A stretch of 64,000 bases of DNA from Phycisphaerae bacterium (GTDB taxonomy: Bacteria; Planctomycetota; Phycisphaerae; UBA1845): positions 1 to 64,000 of the forward strand of contig JANQQK010000012.1 in NCBI GenBank assembly GCA_028289375.1. The letters are read 5' to 3'. The position numbers and the translations under genes were made by a program. How positions within the stretch are numbered: the first letter of the stretch is position 1; each line of letters starts with the position of its first letter. Shown one piece after another: positions 41,691 through 50,427 of the stretch. The notes beneath the pieces were generated by a model. It was not told the origin of the DNA. It searched no databases and saw nothing but the letters and a program-made list of their open reading frames with translations.

Positions 41691-44225
41691 TCATCCATTT
41701 CGCGATGCAACCGCCTGTCTTCCGCCGCGGGACACCAACGCCCCGACGACCAGAAGACACAAACCCGCAACCAGCATCGTTCGGCCCTTCGTGGCCGGTA
41801 CCGCGATTTCGCAATCATCGGGGATTCCATTCGCGTTGTCGTCCGGACTCTGTCCAGCCGCGATGTCCAACGCATCCGGCAGATCGCTATCGTTGCAGTC
41901 TGCCGCAAAGACAAACACCTTCGCGACGTCCTGTCCGCCGGCCGAATCGGGATAGGCAAATCGTAGCGATCCGTCGACAACCTCGTGGTTCAGCGCCGAG
42001 AGAAACGCACCGTCGCCGTCAACCGAATGGACAAACAGCGACGCACCTGCAGGCCACGCCTCGGGCAGGGGGACTTGCAACATTGCGTCGGGACCGATCG
42101 GCTTGCGCAACTCAATGTAGGTCGGTGTGCGTCGCTCGATGACGAAGTGATCAGCCCCACCCAATGACGCACCTCGATACGACCGAACGTATCCGCCGCG
42201 AATCCGACCATCAAAGGATTCAACATAGCAACCGTCCGGTGGCAACTCGACGTCGGCGACCACTGCCGACGCTGCTTGATCCCAGTTGCGCCAGATCGTC
42301 CACCCATCCATCGACGTGCGTGTCACATCGTCGGATAGATGCATGTAGTCCGTGATCCGATTCCCCACGTAGTCGGCTACCAGGCCCTCCTGAATCGTCG
42401 CGACGATGTCGACCCACGGATCGGAAATCCCCGCGGTCAGATCGTAGCTGAGCAGGTGTCCCTGCGCGATGTTCCAGCAGAGGGTGGAAACGTCGGTGGT
42501 CATGACCTCGGGCGCAAGATCATGTTGATAGAACAGGACCTTGTCGCCCACGAGCATCTGCGCAAGCGGATAGGGTTCCCAGTTCTCCTCGCCCAACACT
42601 TCATCCAGATCGCGGGCCCGCTGATCGAGCAACACACCCCCACAAAAACCCGCTTCCCATCTGGCCAGCCGATCAAACCCGCGCTCGGTCATCAGCAGCC
42701 GATCCGCATTGTTCTCCACATGTTCCATCAATCCCGTGATGTACGTCGTCGGTCCGGACGCAGAAGCGTTTGTATCGTAAACAAAGCTCCGCGCACCGAT
42801 CTGATCCTCGAAGACGGCGTTAAATCCATAATCGCCGGTGAGTTGATCCATCACCTGCTGAACCTTCGTGTTCACGAACGCACTGGCGAAACTGACCACG
42901 TAGCCATCGTTGGGACCATACGACTCGAAGACCGGCGATCCGTTGAGATTGAGAACGGCGACGTCATTCAGCGTCAGCGGCGGTGGAAGATTGGTCAGCG
43001 TCGGCCCTTCGTCGTCCCACCACGTCGGGTTGAAGTAGGGCATCACCAGCTGTCCGCGCTGCTGCGCGTTGGCCACGGCCACGCGAAACGCTTCGTCGCT
43101 GCCCCACTGTGGGTCGGCTGGCAGTACCTCCGGGTATCGGTTGTCGAACCCACCCGCCCAGTACGCGACAGGATGAATCAACGCAGGAGACGGCAGACCT
43201 GCCAGCACTGAGTCGAGCTGATCGTAACCAAAACCAAGCTGACCAAGGTCCGCCTTGTACAGGGGCGATTGACGCAATGCGTCCCAAACGTTTCCAACCT
43301 TCGTCACCACATCAGACCATTCGTCCATCCCGGCATCGATGCGCAGATGAGCGACAGCGTCCGCACCTTCATCGCGGAATCGCACGCGCAAAGGGCCAAG
43401 TGTCACGGTCTCACCGGCCTCCAACGCGACATTGAAGTTGTGGCTGAAGATACTGCTGTCCGGAACGTCATCATCGTCCGGCCAGAATGCGAGCGACGCG
43501 TAGAAATGCTCCGTCCGATCAAGATCGATGGCGTAGATAGACACGGGACCTGCATCGGTATTGATGAACACAGCGTCGCTGAACAGGGTCGGATACGCGC
43601 GGCCAAAGCTGCGATCTTCCTGGAAGAAGGTCGATTTCAAACGAACACCGGGATGCAGTGGATACACCACATCGACGATTTCGTTCTCAGCGAAAATCAG
43701 ATCACTCGGAAACAGCGCGAAGTCGAGAATCGACGCCCGCTCGTTGGTGAGCGTGAGCGACAGATCGAAATACGCGTCGTCGAACAGCCGAATGGCGACG
43801 TCCGCCCGCACGCCGGCAGGTGTCGGTCCGCCGGGCGTGTACGTGAGCAGAATTGACGATTCGACAGGGTCAAAGCTGTAGGCGAATGCGTTGGACCACC
43901 CGCTGGCAAACGAGCAACCGCCCACGTAGGCATCCGTCTCCTCGGGAAACACCGATCCCCAGAGGCAATCGAATCGTGAGCCACCCATGATGACCTGCCC
44001 GGACACACCATCGGTCCATCGCGTGAACGCACCGTTCACCTTGCTCATGGCGACTTCATACATCCCCGGCACGCCGAATTGAACTTCCGCACCGGCGTCG
44101 TCGAAGTAAGCCCGCTGACCGTGCACCATCGTGACAGCGCAGCCACACACCAGTACGACCTTCCAGGCAGTCAGTTGCACTCTGCTGCTGGGAGATTCAG
44201 ATCGGTGGGACATCTTGGGGATCAT
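41691..44225 (-). CDS. Exported DUF6259-like glycoside-hydrolase-type protein with C-terminal anchor
   Basis: 844 residues from ATG 44225; the tracked start 35 codons upstream has no signal peptide context. A signal segment ends 'VTMVHGQR'. An N-terminal beta sandwich (30-330) is followed by a TIM-barrel-like region with 'PVAYWAGGFDNRYPE', 'MPYFNPTWWDDEGP' and 'NAVFEDQIGAR', which is how DUF6259-type putative glycosidases read. The acidic residues in the last motif may be catalytic. Near the end there is an Asp-rich dockerin-like stretch ('DDNANGIPDDCE'), then a hydrophobic span and a basic tail. It lies just outside the island, and its stop is 23 bases from the right repeat. Confidence 0.72.
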   Translation of the reverse strand: MIPKMSHRSESPSSRVQLTAWKVVLVCGCAVTMVHGQRAYFDDAGAEVQFGVPGMYEVAMSKVNGAFTRWTDGVSGQVIMGGSRFDCLWGSVFPEETDAYVGGCSFASGWSNAFAYSFDPVESSILLTYTPGGPTPAGVRADVAIRLFDDAYFDLSLTLTNERASILDFALFPSDLIFAENEIVDVVYPLHPGVRLKSTFFQEDRSFGRAYPTLFSDAVFINTDAGPVSIYAIDLDRTEHFYASLAFWPDDDDVPDSSIFSHNFNVALEAGETVTLGPLRVRFRDEGADAVAHLRIDAGMDEWSDVVTKVGNVWDALRQSPLYKADLGQLGFGYDQLDSVLAGLPSPALIHPVAYWAGGFDNRYPEVLPADPQWGSDEAFRVAVANAQQRGQLVMPYFNPTWWDDEGPTLTNLPPPLTLNDVAVLNLNGSPVFESYGPNDGYVVSFASAFVNTKVQQVMDQLTGDYGFNAVFEDQIGARSFVYDTNASASGPTTYITGLMEHVENNADRLLMTERGFDRLARWEAGFCGGVLLDQRARDLDEVLGEENWEPYPLAQMLVGDKVLFYQHDLAPEVMTTDVSTLCWNIAQGHLLSYDLTAGISDPWVDIVATIQEGLVADYVGNRITDYMHLSDDVTRTSMDGWTIWRNWDQAASAVVADVELPPDGCYVESFDGRIRGGYVRSYRGASLGGADHFVIERRTPTYIELRKPIGPDAMLQVPLPEAWPAGASLFVHSVDGDGAFLSALNHEVVDGSLRFAYPDSAGGQDVAKVFVFAADCNDSDLPDALDIAAGQSPDDNANGIPDDCEIAVPATKGRTMLVAGLCLLVVGALVSRGGRQAVASRNG

Positions 44226-44527
44226 GACGGTATGCTCTTGGTGTCTCCGGGGACCGGTCGGTGTCCGATTATACGGATCGGCTGGCACTCGAAACAACCC
44301 GCACGATTCGTTCAGCGACCGATAACACATGCGCCGAGCCCGACGTGCTCACGGTACTTGTAATCGATCGATGCGCGGAAGGTCGCCAACCCCTGCACGT
44401 TTCGCGTTGATCTCCACCACGAAGAATGTCACTGCAGACACATCGCCACGACCTCATACCTTGCACTGCGGGCCGTTCGAAACGACACTCCAGAACCGAT
44501 CACCGCAAGCATGAGGATGATCATCAA

Positions 44528-44899
44528 GTGCCCGACAAACGCCACCACAAACAGCCGCGACGACACTTCTCAACGCTCGCCTTCGTTACCGTTGCAATCC
44601 TCACGGGTGTGGGCATCTGGTATGGCGTCTCGTGGATCGTGGCCGCGCTCGTCGCGATCAATCTGGTCACTTTCGCGCTCTACGGGTCGGACAAACGCCG
44701 AGCCATCACCGAGCGTCAGCGCATTCCCGAATCGGTCTTGCACGTGCTGACGGCCGCGGGCGGGACGATCGGAGCATGGACGGGTCAGCGTGTCTTTCGT
44801 CACAAGACGCGCGACGTGAAATTTCGTCGTGTGTTTTTCGCGATCGTTGGACTGCAGGTGATCGTTACGGGATTGTGGATTTGGTTTCAGTGGCGGTAG
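44528..44899 (+). CDS. DUF1294 membrane protein
   Basis: 123 residues from GTG 44528 (GAGGA about 10 bases upstream); the tracked start adds 34 His-rich residues out of character. Two or three membrane spans ('FVTVAILTGVGIWYGVSWIV', 'IVGLQVIVTGLWIW'). Family signature: 'LYGSDKRRA' and 'AGGTIGAWTGQRVFRHKTRD...F'. DUF1294 proteins are small membrane proteins, some with a cold-shock domain, which is absent here. Function unknown. Confidence 0.8.
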   Translation: MPDKRHHKQPRRHFSTLAFVTVAILTGVGIWYGVSWIVAALVAINLVTFALYGSDKRRAITERQRIPESVLHVLTAAGGTIGAWTGQRVFRHKTRDVKFRRVFFAIVGLQVIVTGLWIWFQWR

Positions 44900-44940
44900 G
44901 GCGGCGGGACTCCGGGTCCACCCGATGGATTGCGAATCAG

Positions 44941-45750
44941 CTACTGCGACCCGCTGGCTGGAAGCGTGACGTCACCGTAGGGCGTCTCAATGACACCGCT
45001 TGGCTGCAAACGGACACTGCCGACCGAGACGCCGCCGAGAATACTGCGAATGGCTGACGCCGCTGATACCTTACACGTCAGTGAAAACTCGCCGCTTGCG
45101 TCGGCCTCAATGGAATTTGTTGTTTCCATGCTGACAACGCCAAGGTCGACATCACCCAATCGCAGCGTGTACCCGAGCTTGGATATCCCGACGTCGAACA
45201 CGTTTGGGTTGCTGATCATCCCAGCCAAATTGAGTCGCGCACTCGTCAACGATACGTCCGAAGTATCGACCGACGAAATGTCTATGTCGGGAAACCGCAG
45301 CACCGGCAACCTTCCGGAATGAGAAAACGGCAACTCGACAGCATCACCGAGAACGTCAATAGCCAACGCGCCCTCAATGTCGATCGGTAACTCCCTGTCG
45401 TCGCGCACCGATCCCATCAGCGTCCAAAGATCGGCATATCGAATCTGTGCTGGAATCGTGATCACGCCAACACCTGCCCCTGGCAATTGGCTTTCCGGCA
45501 CATCTTCAGATGATAGGAGCGTCGACTCGGAAACACGCAAGGCATACCGCCCACCCGGCACGCGCACCGACAACGGCACGTTGTTCCGCACGGACACGTC
45601 GAACGACATGGCCACGCCGTCAAAGTCGATGCCCTCAATCCGACTCGCCAATCCGGCAATCTCCGGACGCATCGACGCACATCCCGATGACAGCATGATC
45701 AGCACGCAAGTCGCAAACGGAAATAGACATATACCTCTCGCTGTGCGCAT
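44941..45750 (-). CDS. LEA14-like (WHy domain) lipoprotein
   Basis: 269 residues with a lipobox 'IMLSSGC'. Two beta-sandwich WHy/LEA type 2 segments: 'GVAMSFDVSVRNNVPLSVRV' at about residue 45 and 'SARLNLAGMISNPNVFDVGI' at about 165, each followed by 'Y.LRV' or 'YTLRLGD'. Bacterial LEA14-like lipoproteins occur in the periplasm, and some are linked to desiccation or other stress. It is convergent with the DUF1294 gene and follows the 45803 gene by about 50 bases. Confidence 0.82.
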   Translation of the reverse strand: MRTARGICLFPFATCVLIMLSSGCASMRPEIAGLASRIEGIDFDGVAMSFDVSVRNNVPLSVRVPGGRYALRVSESTLLSSEDVPESQLPGAGVGVITIPAQIRYADLWTLMGSVRDDRELPIDIEGALAIDVLGDAVELPFSHSGRLPVLRFPDIDISSVDTSDVSLTSARLNLAGMISNPNVFDVGISKLGYTLRLGDVDLGVVSMETTNSIEADASGEFSLTCKVSAASAIRSILGGVSVGSVRLQPSGVIETPYGDVTLPASGSQ

Positions 45751-45802
45751 AGAGAACGCTCCGTACAGAAGGCAAACACACTCAGTCTCGGAAAGAGATC
45801 AG

Positions 45803-46468
45803 CTATGCCGACGCTGGCGTTGTACCACCACCGGGCAATGCCAATCTTGGTGAAGCCGTCTCAGGCAACGCCCGCGATGTTTCCACGCGTTCCACACGCT
45901 CGACGCGCGTCGGCAACGCTTTCTGACGCTCCAGCAGGTCGGCCGGCGCATTCGCGACTGCGCGACGCCACGCGGCACGCTCCGCTCGCGTCAACGCTTC
46001 CTTGATCTTGGGACGCAGAACCTCGGCACGTGCTCGACCGTTCGGCTTCGATCCGTTCGCCAGTTCACGATCCGCCAAGCGCGTCAGGATGGAAAACAAG
46101 ACCTGCCCCATTTCGGGCGTGACCAGACCTGTCCGCACTTCACGATACAACCGATCCATCGCATGACCGACGGCAGTTCGATTCGAAAGCTTGCGCAGGT
46201 ATCCACCGGGAATCTGCGACAGACGCCGACGCTGAATGGCCTTGGGCGAGTTCATCGACTGACGACGTTTCGCTGCGGTGGCTGGATCATGGAACATGCA
46301 ATACTCGCTGCCGCGGAGTGTCTTACCGCGACACCGCTGTCCCGATTTCTTCATCGCTGCACACTGCCGGTCGTAGGGAAGTCTCGTCGAAGCCTTGACC
46401 GGCGTTCCGGTCGGTTGGGGCGTTGTCGTACGCGGCGCTTTCGATTGCAGTGCTTCCCACAGCAGCAT
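45803..46468 (-). CDS. Protein with CCCH-type zinc-binding motif, unknown function
   Basis: 221 residues from ATG 46468, which has AAGGAGG 5 bases upstream; the tracked start is 11 codons earlier. Near residue 35 there is a compact motif 'CAAMKKSGQRC' then 'GSEYCMFH' (C-x9-C-x10-C-x2-H). It is seen in small proteins annotated HGGxxC-like or associated with phage-like regions. The rest is Arg/Ala-rich and helical. It may bind nucleic acid. No operon partner points to a role. Confidence 0.6.
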   Translation of the reverse strand: MLLWEALQSKAPRTTTPQPTGTPVKASTRLPYDRQCAAMKKSGQRCRGKTLRGSEYCMFHDPATAAKRRQSMNSPKAIQRRRLSQIPGGYLRKLSNRTAVGHAMDRLYREVRTGLVTPEMGQVLFSILTRLADRELANGSKPNGRARAEVLRPKIKEALTRAERAAWRRAVANAPADLLERQKALPTRVERVERVETSRALPETASPRLALPGGGTTPASA

Positions 46469-47041
46469 GTCAGCCTCCTTGTCGCGCATGAGCAGCCTCA
46501 CGCGCCTATCAATTCATCTGCGATCGGGCATCCATGAATCCCGACGCAAGTGATGTGCTTTGTATGTTCGGGGTGGTTCGTCCCTGACCACCATCCCGCG
46601 GCCTCATGACGCCGCGCGGCAACACCAATCCCTGCACCGCACGCGACATTGATTCGCCGACAGGCCGATTCTAAACCAATCGATTCGCGATTCAAGCGAC
46701 ATGTTGATGATGCGAAAATCACAGGGGAGGTTCCACGGTGCAACGCATGTAAGTCGTTGCAGTCACGCGATTCGCAAACGCTGTCAAGATGGGCAAACAA
46801 GTGAACATCGCGAACCACGGTGGCGTGTGAAATCAGACGCGTATCCCGCGCGGTCAACAGCGGTTCTGACCACGCCCACCGCACAAGTGGCTGGCGATCG
46901 ATTCGTTCATCAAGTAACCTACCTGAAAGAGTTTCCGATCGGCAGGGGGCATCCCCTGACCGCATCTGGGAGAGAGAAAGTCGGATAGGCCATCGCGGCC
47001 ACACGCCCGCGCCGAAAGGCGCCTCCACGGAGGGAGAGATC
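46469..47041. other. Divergent intergenic region and leader of the cohesin-like gene
   Basis: 573 bases with no supported gene; track ORFs 46498-47049 (minus) and the first 74 codons of 46820-47662 (plus) are chance readings on opposite strands. The last 50 bases hold a GAAA hairpin and the ribosome-binding site of 47042. Confidence 0.5.
47009..47022 (+). other. Leader hairpin with GAAA tetraloop
   Basis: GCGCC-GAAA-GGCGC, five G-C/C-G pairs closed by a GNRA loop, ending about 8 bases before GGAGG and 19 before the ATG at 47042. It could affect translation or mRNA stability. Same position class as the hairpins in the island genes. Confidence 0.5.
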
Positions 47042-47662
47042 ATGCCCATTCAGAAGAATCCGCGCACGTTTCAAACCACAACAACACTCTGCACACTGCT
47101 CGCCATCTTCGCGTCGATTCCTATCGCATCGGCTGAGCAGATTGACTTTCAAACCGCGTCGAGCGACGTGATGGCCGGTGATCCCGTTTCGCTGCTCGTC
47201 ATCATTCGCGAAAATTCAACGCCGCTGGTGAGCTATTCGCTGAATGTCGATGTGGAACCCGTTGGCGACGCAGTGGGAGCGCTCAGCGCAGACATCGCCG
47301 AAACAAATCTCTTCCCGGCCCGCAACCTCATTGAGACCGACCCCGATGACAGTCTCGACCCCGTATTCAGCGTGATTTCGGATCCCGGTGACGGGGGCGT
47401 GTTCATCAACGCCCAAAGTCTCAGCGGTACGCCCGTTGCGTTGGCCCAACCGGGTTTCAGCGACGTGCTCGCAGAGGTGGTCTTCGATGTCCCGCCCGAC
47501 GCGCTCGGCACGTTCCGTGTCAGCCTCGGCACGGGCTCGACGCTCTTCAACGGCGCAAACGAAGTGCCGTTTGATACGCAGTTTCTCGACTTGATTGTCG
47601 TGCCCGAACCGGTGTCGGCGATACTCCTCGGACTGGGCGGGCTACTCATCCGCCGACGCTGA
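47042..47662 (+). CDS. Cohesin-like PEP-CTERM exported protein
   Basis: 206 residues from ATG 47042 with GGAGGGAGAG upstream; the upstream part of the tracked ORF is non-coding. Signal peptide ends 'PIASAEQ'. Residues 30-180 have a cohesin/carrier beta-sandwich pattern: '[19 protein letters not shown]', '[10 protein letters not shown]', then '[20 protein letters not shown]'. The end '[20 protein letters not shown]' is PEP-CTERM. It is followed 49 bases later by a protein that carries a dockerin, so the pair may interact. Confidence 0.72.
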   Translation: MPIQKNPRTFQTTTTLCTLLAIFASIPIASAEQIDFQTASSDVMAGDPVSLLVIIRENSTPLVSYSLNVDVEPVGDAVGALSADIAETNLFPARNLIETDPDDSLDPVFSVISDPGDGGVFINAQSLSGTPVALAQPGFSDVLAEVVFDVPPDALGTFRVSLGTGSTLFNGANEVPFDTQFLDLIVVPEPVSAILLGLGGLLIRRR

Positions 47663-47711
47663 ATCCCGTTCTGCGTCCAAGTTTTCCCGATCTTATCGGA
47701 GCCGGTTCCTG

Positions 47712-50324
47712 ATGAAATGCGCTGGTCCCGTTCTGCTTCTGCTTGCGATCGCATCCTCGTCTGTGGCAGATCCCCCGAGAATCAGTTCGATCGATCCACA
47801 TCCGGGCGATTGGCTCGTCGGTGGTGAATCCCTGAGCGAGGTGGTCATCCGCTTCGACCAACTCGTCAACATCCCGGCAGACGCCATCTCAGCACGACTC
47901 GGCCCGGCAGATGAACAGTGTCAATCGGTCCCGACCGTCGCCCTTGCGTTCACAAGTGACTCGCCCGACGTGCTCCGCATCACGCTTGATCCGATCGAAT
48001 TCGGGCGCGTCACGCTGGTTCTGCGCGACAGCATCATCGATGTCGAAGGTGACATGCTCGACGGCGAAATCGCGACGCCGCACGATCCGACGCTGCCAAG
48101 CGGCGATCCGCGTCGCCATCGCGGCGGAGCAGCAGTCATTCAGTTCACGGTCCTGCCCGGCGATGTCAGTCGCGACGGCATCGTCAATGCGGTCGACACG
48201 ACACTGCTGTCGGCCGCCGTCGATACATGCGTTGGAGACTCAGGGTATTCGGGCAATGCCGATCTGAACGGCGATGGCTGTGTCGACGCGATGGACGTGG
48301 CGATCATCACTGCCCCCGGCGTACTCGGCTCTTTCATCCCCGCCATCAACAATCCCGCACCCCGAAGCACATCCATCGATCCACGCTGCCTGCCGCTGAC
48401 CGATGACACCCTGACCGCAACGTTCGATCAGCCCCTGCTGCCGACTTCCCTTACCGGCGACGCACTGTTCGCGATCGATCGGGACGGCGAACTGATTCGC
48501 CCGATATCCGATTCCTTGCTCCAAACGCCCACAACCGTGCTGTTTCGATTCGCATCACTCGACAACGGTCCCTACACATTCACCCTCGGCAACGGATTGG
48601 CCAGCCAGTGCGGCGTGCTGCTACCCAATCAACAGTTCGTGCGGGGCGATGTTTCACTTGATGCCGACTGCGACGGAGTACTCGCCGGCGACAATTGCAT
48701 CGACACGTTCAATCCGCTTCAGTCCGACCTGGACAGCGACGGACTTGGCGACGCATGCGACAGCGATGCCGACGGCGACGGCGTCGAGGATGATCAGGAC
48801 AATTGCATCGGCGTGGCCAACGGACCACAAACCGACACCGATGCCGACACGATCGGCGATGCCTGCGACAACTGCGTCGACGTTGCCAACATTGATCAAT
48901 TCGATACAGACGGCGACGGACGTGGCGACACCTGCGACAACTGCCCCAACATCGCCAACCCCGCACAGGCTGATGCTGACTTGGACGATGCAGGCGATCT
49001 CTGTGACGACGATGACGACAACGATGGCATTCCAGACGACGGCAACAGCGACGGCAACGCGGGTGCAACGCCATGTCGCGCGGGCGCGGTTGAAAACTGC
49101 GACGACAACTGCCGTTTCGTTGCAAATCCCGACCAGGCGGACCTCGACGGCGACGGCGTGGGCAACCGCTGCGACGCCGACATCGACTCAGACCAGCGCA
49201 TCAACACCGAAGACAACTGCCCGCTACTCGCCAACGCAGACCAATCCGACGCAGACGGCGACGCCATCGGTGACGCTTGTGACAACTGCCCGAGCATCGC
49301 CAACGTCGCACAGTCTGATGATGATGGCGACGGCATTGGGGACGTCTGTGACGCAGACAATCTGACTCCTGCAAACCCGCCGGTCGATATGGCTGATGGC
49401 GACAACGACGACGACAACCCCGCCACAACCGATCGCGACGGCGATGGCATCGTCGACGAATTCGACAACTGCCCCGCCCAACCCAACGCCAATCAGGATG
49501 ATGCCGACGTCGACGGAATCGGCGATATCTGCGACGACACGCCCAATCCCGTTCCGCCGAACGATGACGACAATCAACAGGACCCCGATACACCAACGGA
49601 ACCCGCACCAGGCCAGCCAATCGGTGACGGCGAATTGGGTTTTGAAGCGGAAGGCATCGTCGGATCGGACGGCATGCTGACGCTTGAAATCGCATCGGCT
49701 GACGGTTCAGCCTTTGCGCTGATCGAAGTCCTCAACGGCGAACCGGGTGGTGACGTGATGGCCCGACTGATCCTCAATCCGTCCACACCGGGTCCACCCG
49801 ACGCCATGACATTCAAAGGCCTCCGCAACCAGGAAGCTCTGCCCGCAACCCTGACCGTTTGCGCGACGATGGCCCCACAGACCTACACCGTCCGAATCTC
49901 GCTGTACATCGCCGAAGAAACACTCGGCTTGGCCAATCTCGACCCGGACGCGTTGGACCTGCACGTCCTCCGCAAGCTAGGACCCAATCAGCAACGTCTT
50001 CTCATCGCCAACGGCTTGAACATTCTTGCTGAACCGAAATGGTTGCGGGCGGGATGCCGATACCGTGGTCAGTCCGCTGCCACAACGCGCGTCGGTGACT
50101 TCGGATTCGACCCCACCATCGATGCGTACGTCCGCTTCTGGGTCGTGCGCGACCGCCTCAGTGTTTTCGCGGTTGGCACGTCGGAGGACGGTCCCGCCAC
50201 AGTTCCGACGCAGGACGACATCATATCGCCACCGTGCGGCCCACCTTTGTGCGGTATCCTCGGGTTTACGCCACTGACATTCATGCTCGTGACAACGGTT
50301 CGTCTTGCCCGACGTCGCCATTGA
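47712..50324 (+). CDS. Large exported protein: dockerin, TSP3 calcium repeats, Cys-Gly C-terminal anchor
   Basis: 870 residues from ATG 47712; the tracked start lies inside the previous gene. Signal peptide ends 'SSSVADPP'. A big Ig-like domain is followed by a dockerin-like pair at about 146-206 ('[17 protein letters not shown]', '[17 protein letters not shown]'). Some nine thrombospondin type 3 repeats run from about 316 to 613 ('DNCP.IAN..Q.D.DGDG.GD.CD'). A 150-residue module shared with the 50428-56802 protein precedes a tripartite end: '[10 protein letters not shown]', hydrophobic span, 'RLARRRH'. Likely a calcium-stiffened surface protein. Confidence 0.82.
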   Translation: MKCAGPVLLLLAIASSSVADPPRISSIDPHPGDWLVGGESLSEVVIRFDQLVNIPADAISARLGPADEQCQSVPTVALAFTSDSPDVLRITLDPIEFGRVTLVLRDSIIDVEGDMLDGEIATPHDPTLPSGDPRRHRGGAAVIQFTVLPGDVSRDGIVNAVDTTLLSAAVDTCVGDSGYSGNADLNGDGCVDAMDVAIITAPGVLGSFIPAINNPAPRSTSIDPRCLPLTDDTLTATFDQPLLPTSLTGDALFAIDRDGELIRPISDSLLQTPTTVLFRFASLDNGPYTFTLGNGLASQCGVLLPNQQFVRGDVSLDADCDGVLAGDNCIDTFNPLQSDLDSDGLGDACDSDADGDGVEDDQDNCIGVANGPQTDTDADTIGDACDNCVDVANIDQFDTDGDGRGDTCDNCPNIANPAQADADLDDAGDLCDDDDDNDGIPDDGNSDGNAGATPCRAGAVENCDDNCRFVANPDQADLDGDGVGNRCDADIDSDQRINTEDNCPLLANADQSDADGDAIGDACDNCPSIANVAQSDDDGDGIGDVCDADNLTPANPPVDMADGDNDDDNPATTDRDGDGIVDEFDNCPAQPNANQDDADVDGIGDICDDTPNPVPPNDDDNQQDPDTPTEPAPGQPIGDGELGFEAEGIVGSDGMLTLEIASADGSAFALIEVLNGEPGGDVMARLILNPSTPGPPDAMTFKGLRNQEALPATLTVCATMAPQTYTVRISLYIAEETLGLANLDPDALDLHVLRKLGPNQQRLLIANGLNILAEPKWLRAGCRYRGQSAATTRVGDFGFDPTIDAYVRFWVVRDRLSVFAVGTSEDGPATVPTQDDIISPPCGPPLCGILGFTPLTFMLVTTVRLARRRH

Positions 50325-50369
50325 CGCAACGTTCAAAGCACGTCGACTCCGGCGTTGTGCGCAATGAAA

Positions 50370-50404
50370 AACCCCGAACCGCCGACCAGCGACGATTCGG
50401 GGTT
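50370..50404 (-). terminator. Rho-independent terminator between convergent genes
   Basis: AACCCCGAA (50370-50378) pairs with TTCGGGGTT (50396-50404). On the minus strand the stem is followed by TTTTTC, so it terminates the metalloprotease gene ending at 50428. The plus-strand gene ends at 50324 and may also use it less efficiently. Confidence 0.75.
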
Positions 50405-50427
50405 CTGAATCTGTCCAATCGGGTTGC

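Noticed and set aside
41498-41980. 160-codon minus-strand ORF across the right att repeat
   Set aside because: Antisense to the tRNA fragment and to the 41691 gene's coding region in another frame; the familiar 'GGGGIRTPG' string is a well-known artefact of tRNA antisense translation.
46981-47041. Possible glycine riboswitch-like leader (GGGAGAG followed by CGCCGAAAGG)
   Set aside because: The first half resembles the glycine aptamer, but the 3' strand reads GGAGGGAGAG instead of the complementary CTCTCAGG, so the P1 helix cannot form.
46498-47049. 183-codon minus-strand ORF
   Set aside because: Lies in a divergent promoter region, overlaps the ribosome-binding site of 47042, and has no protein-like features.
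48650-49560. Short near-regular DNA repeats, considered as a CRISPR array
   Set aside because: They are in-frame coding repeats of thrombospondin type 3 units; period and spacers follow codons, and no cas genes are present.
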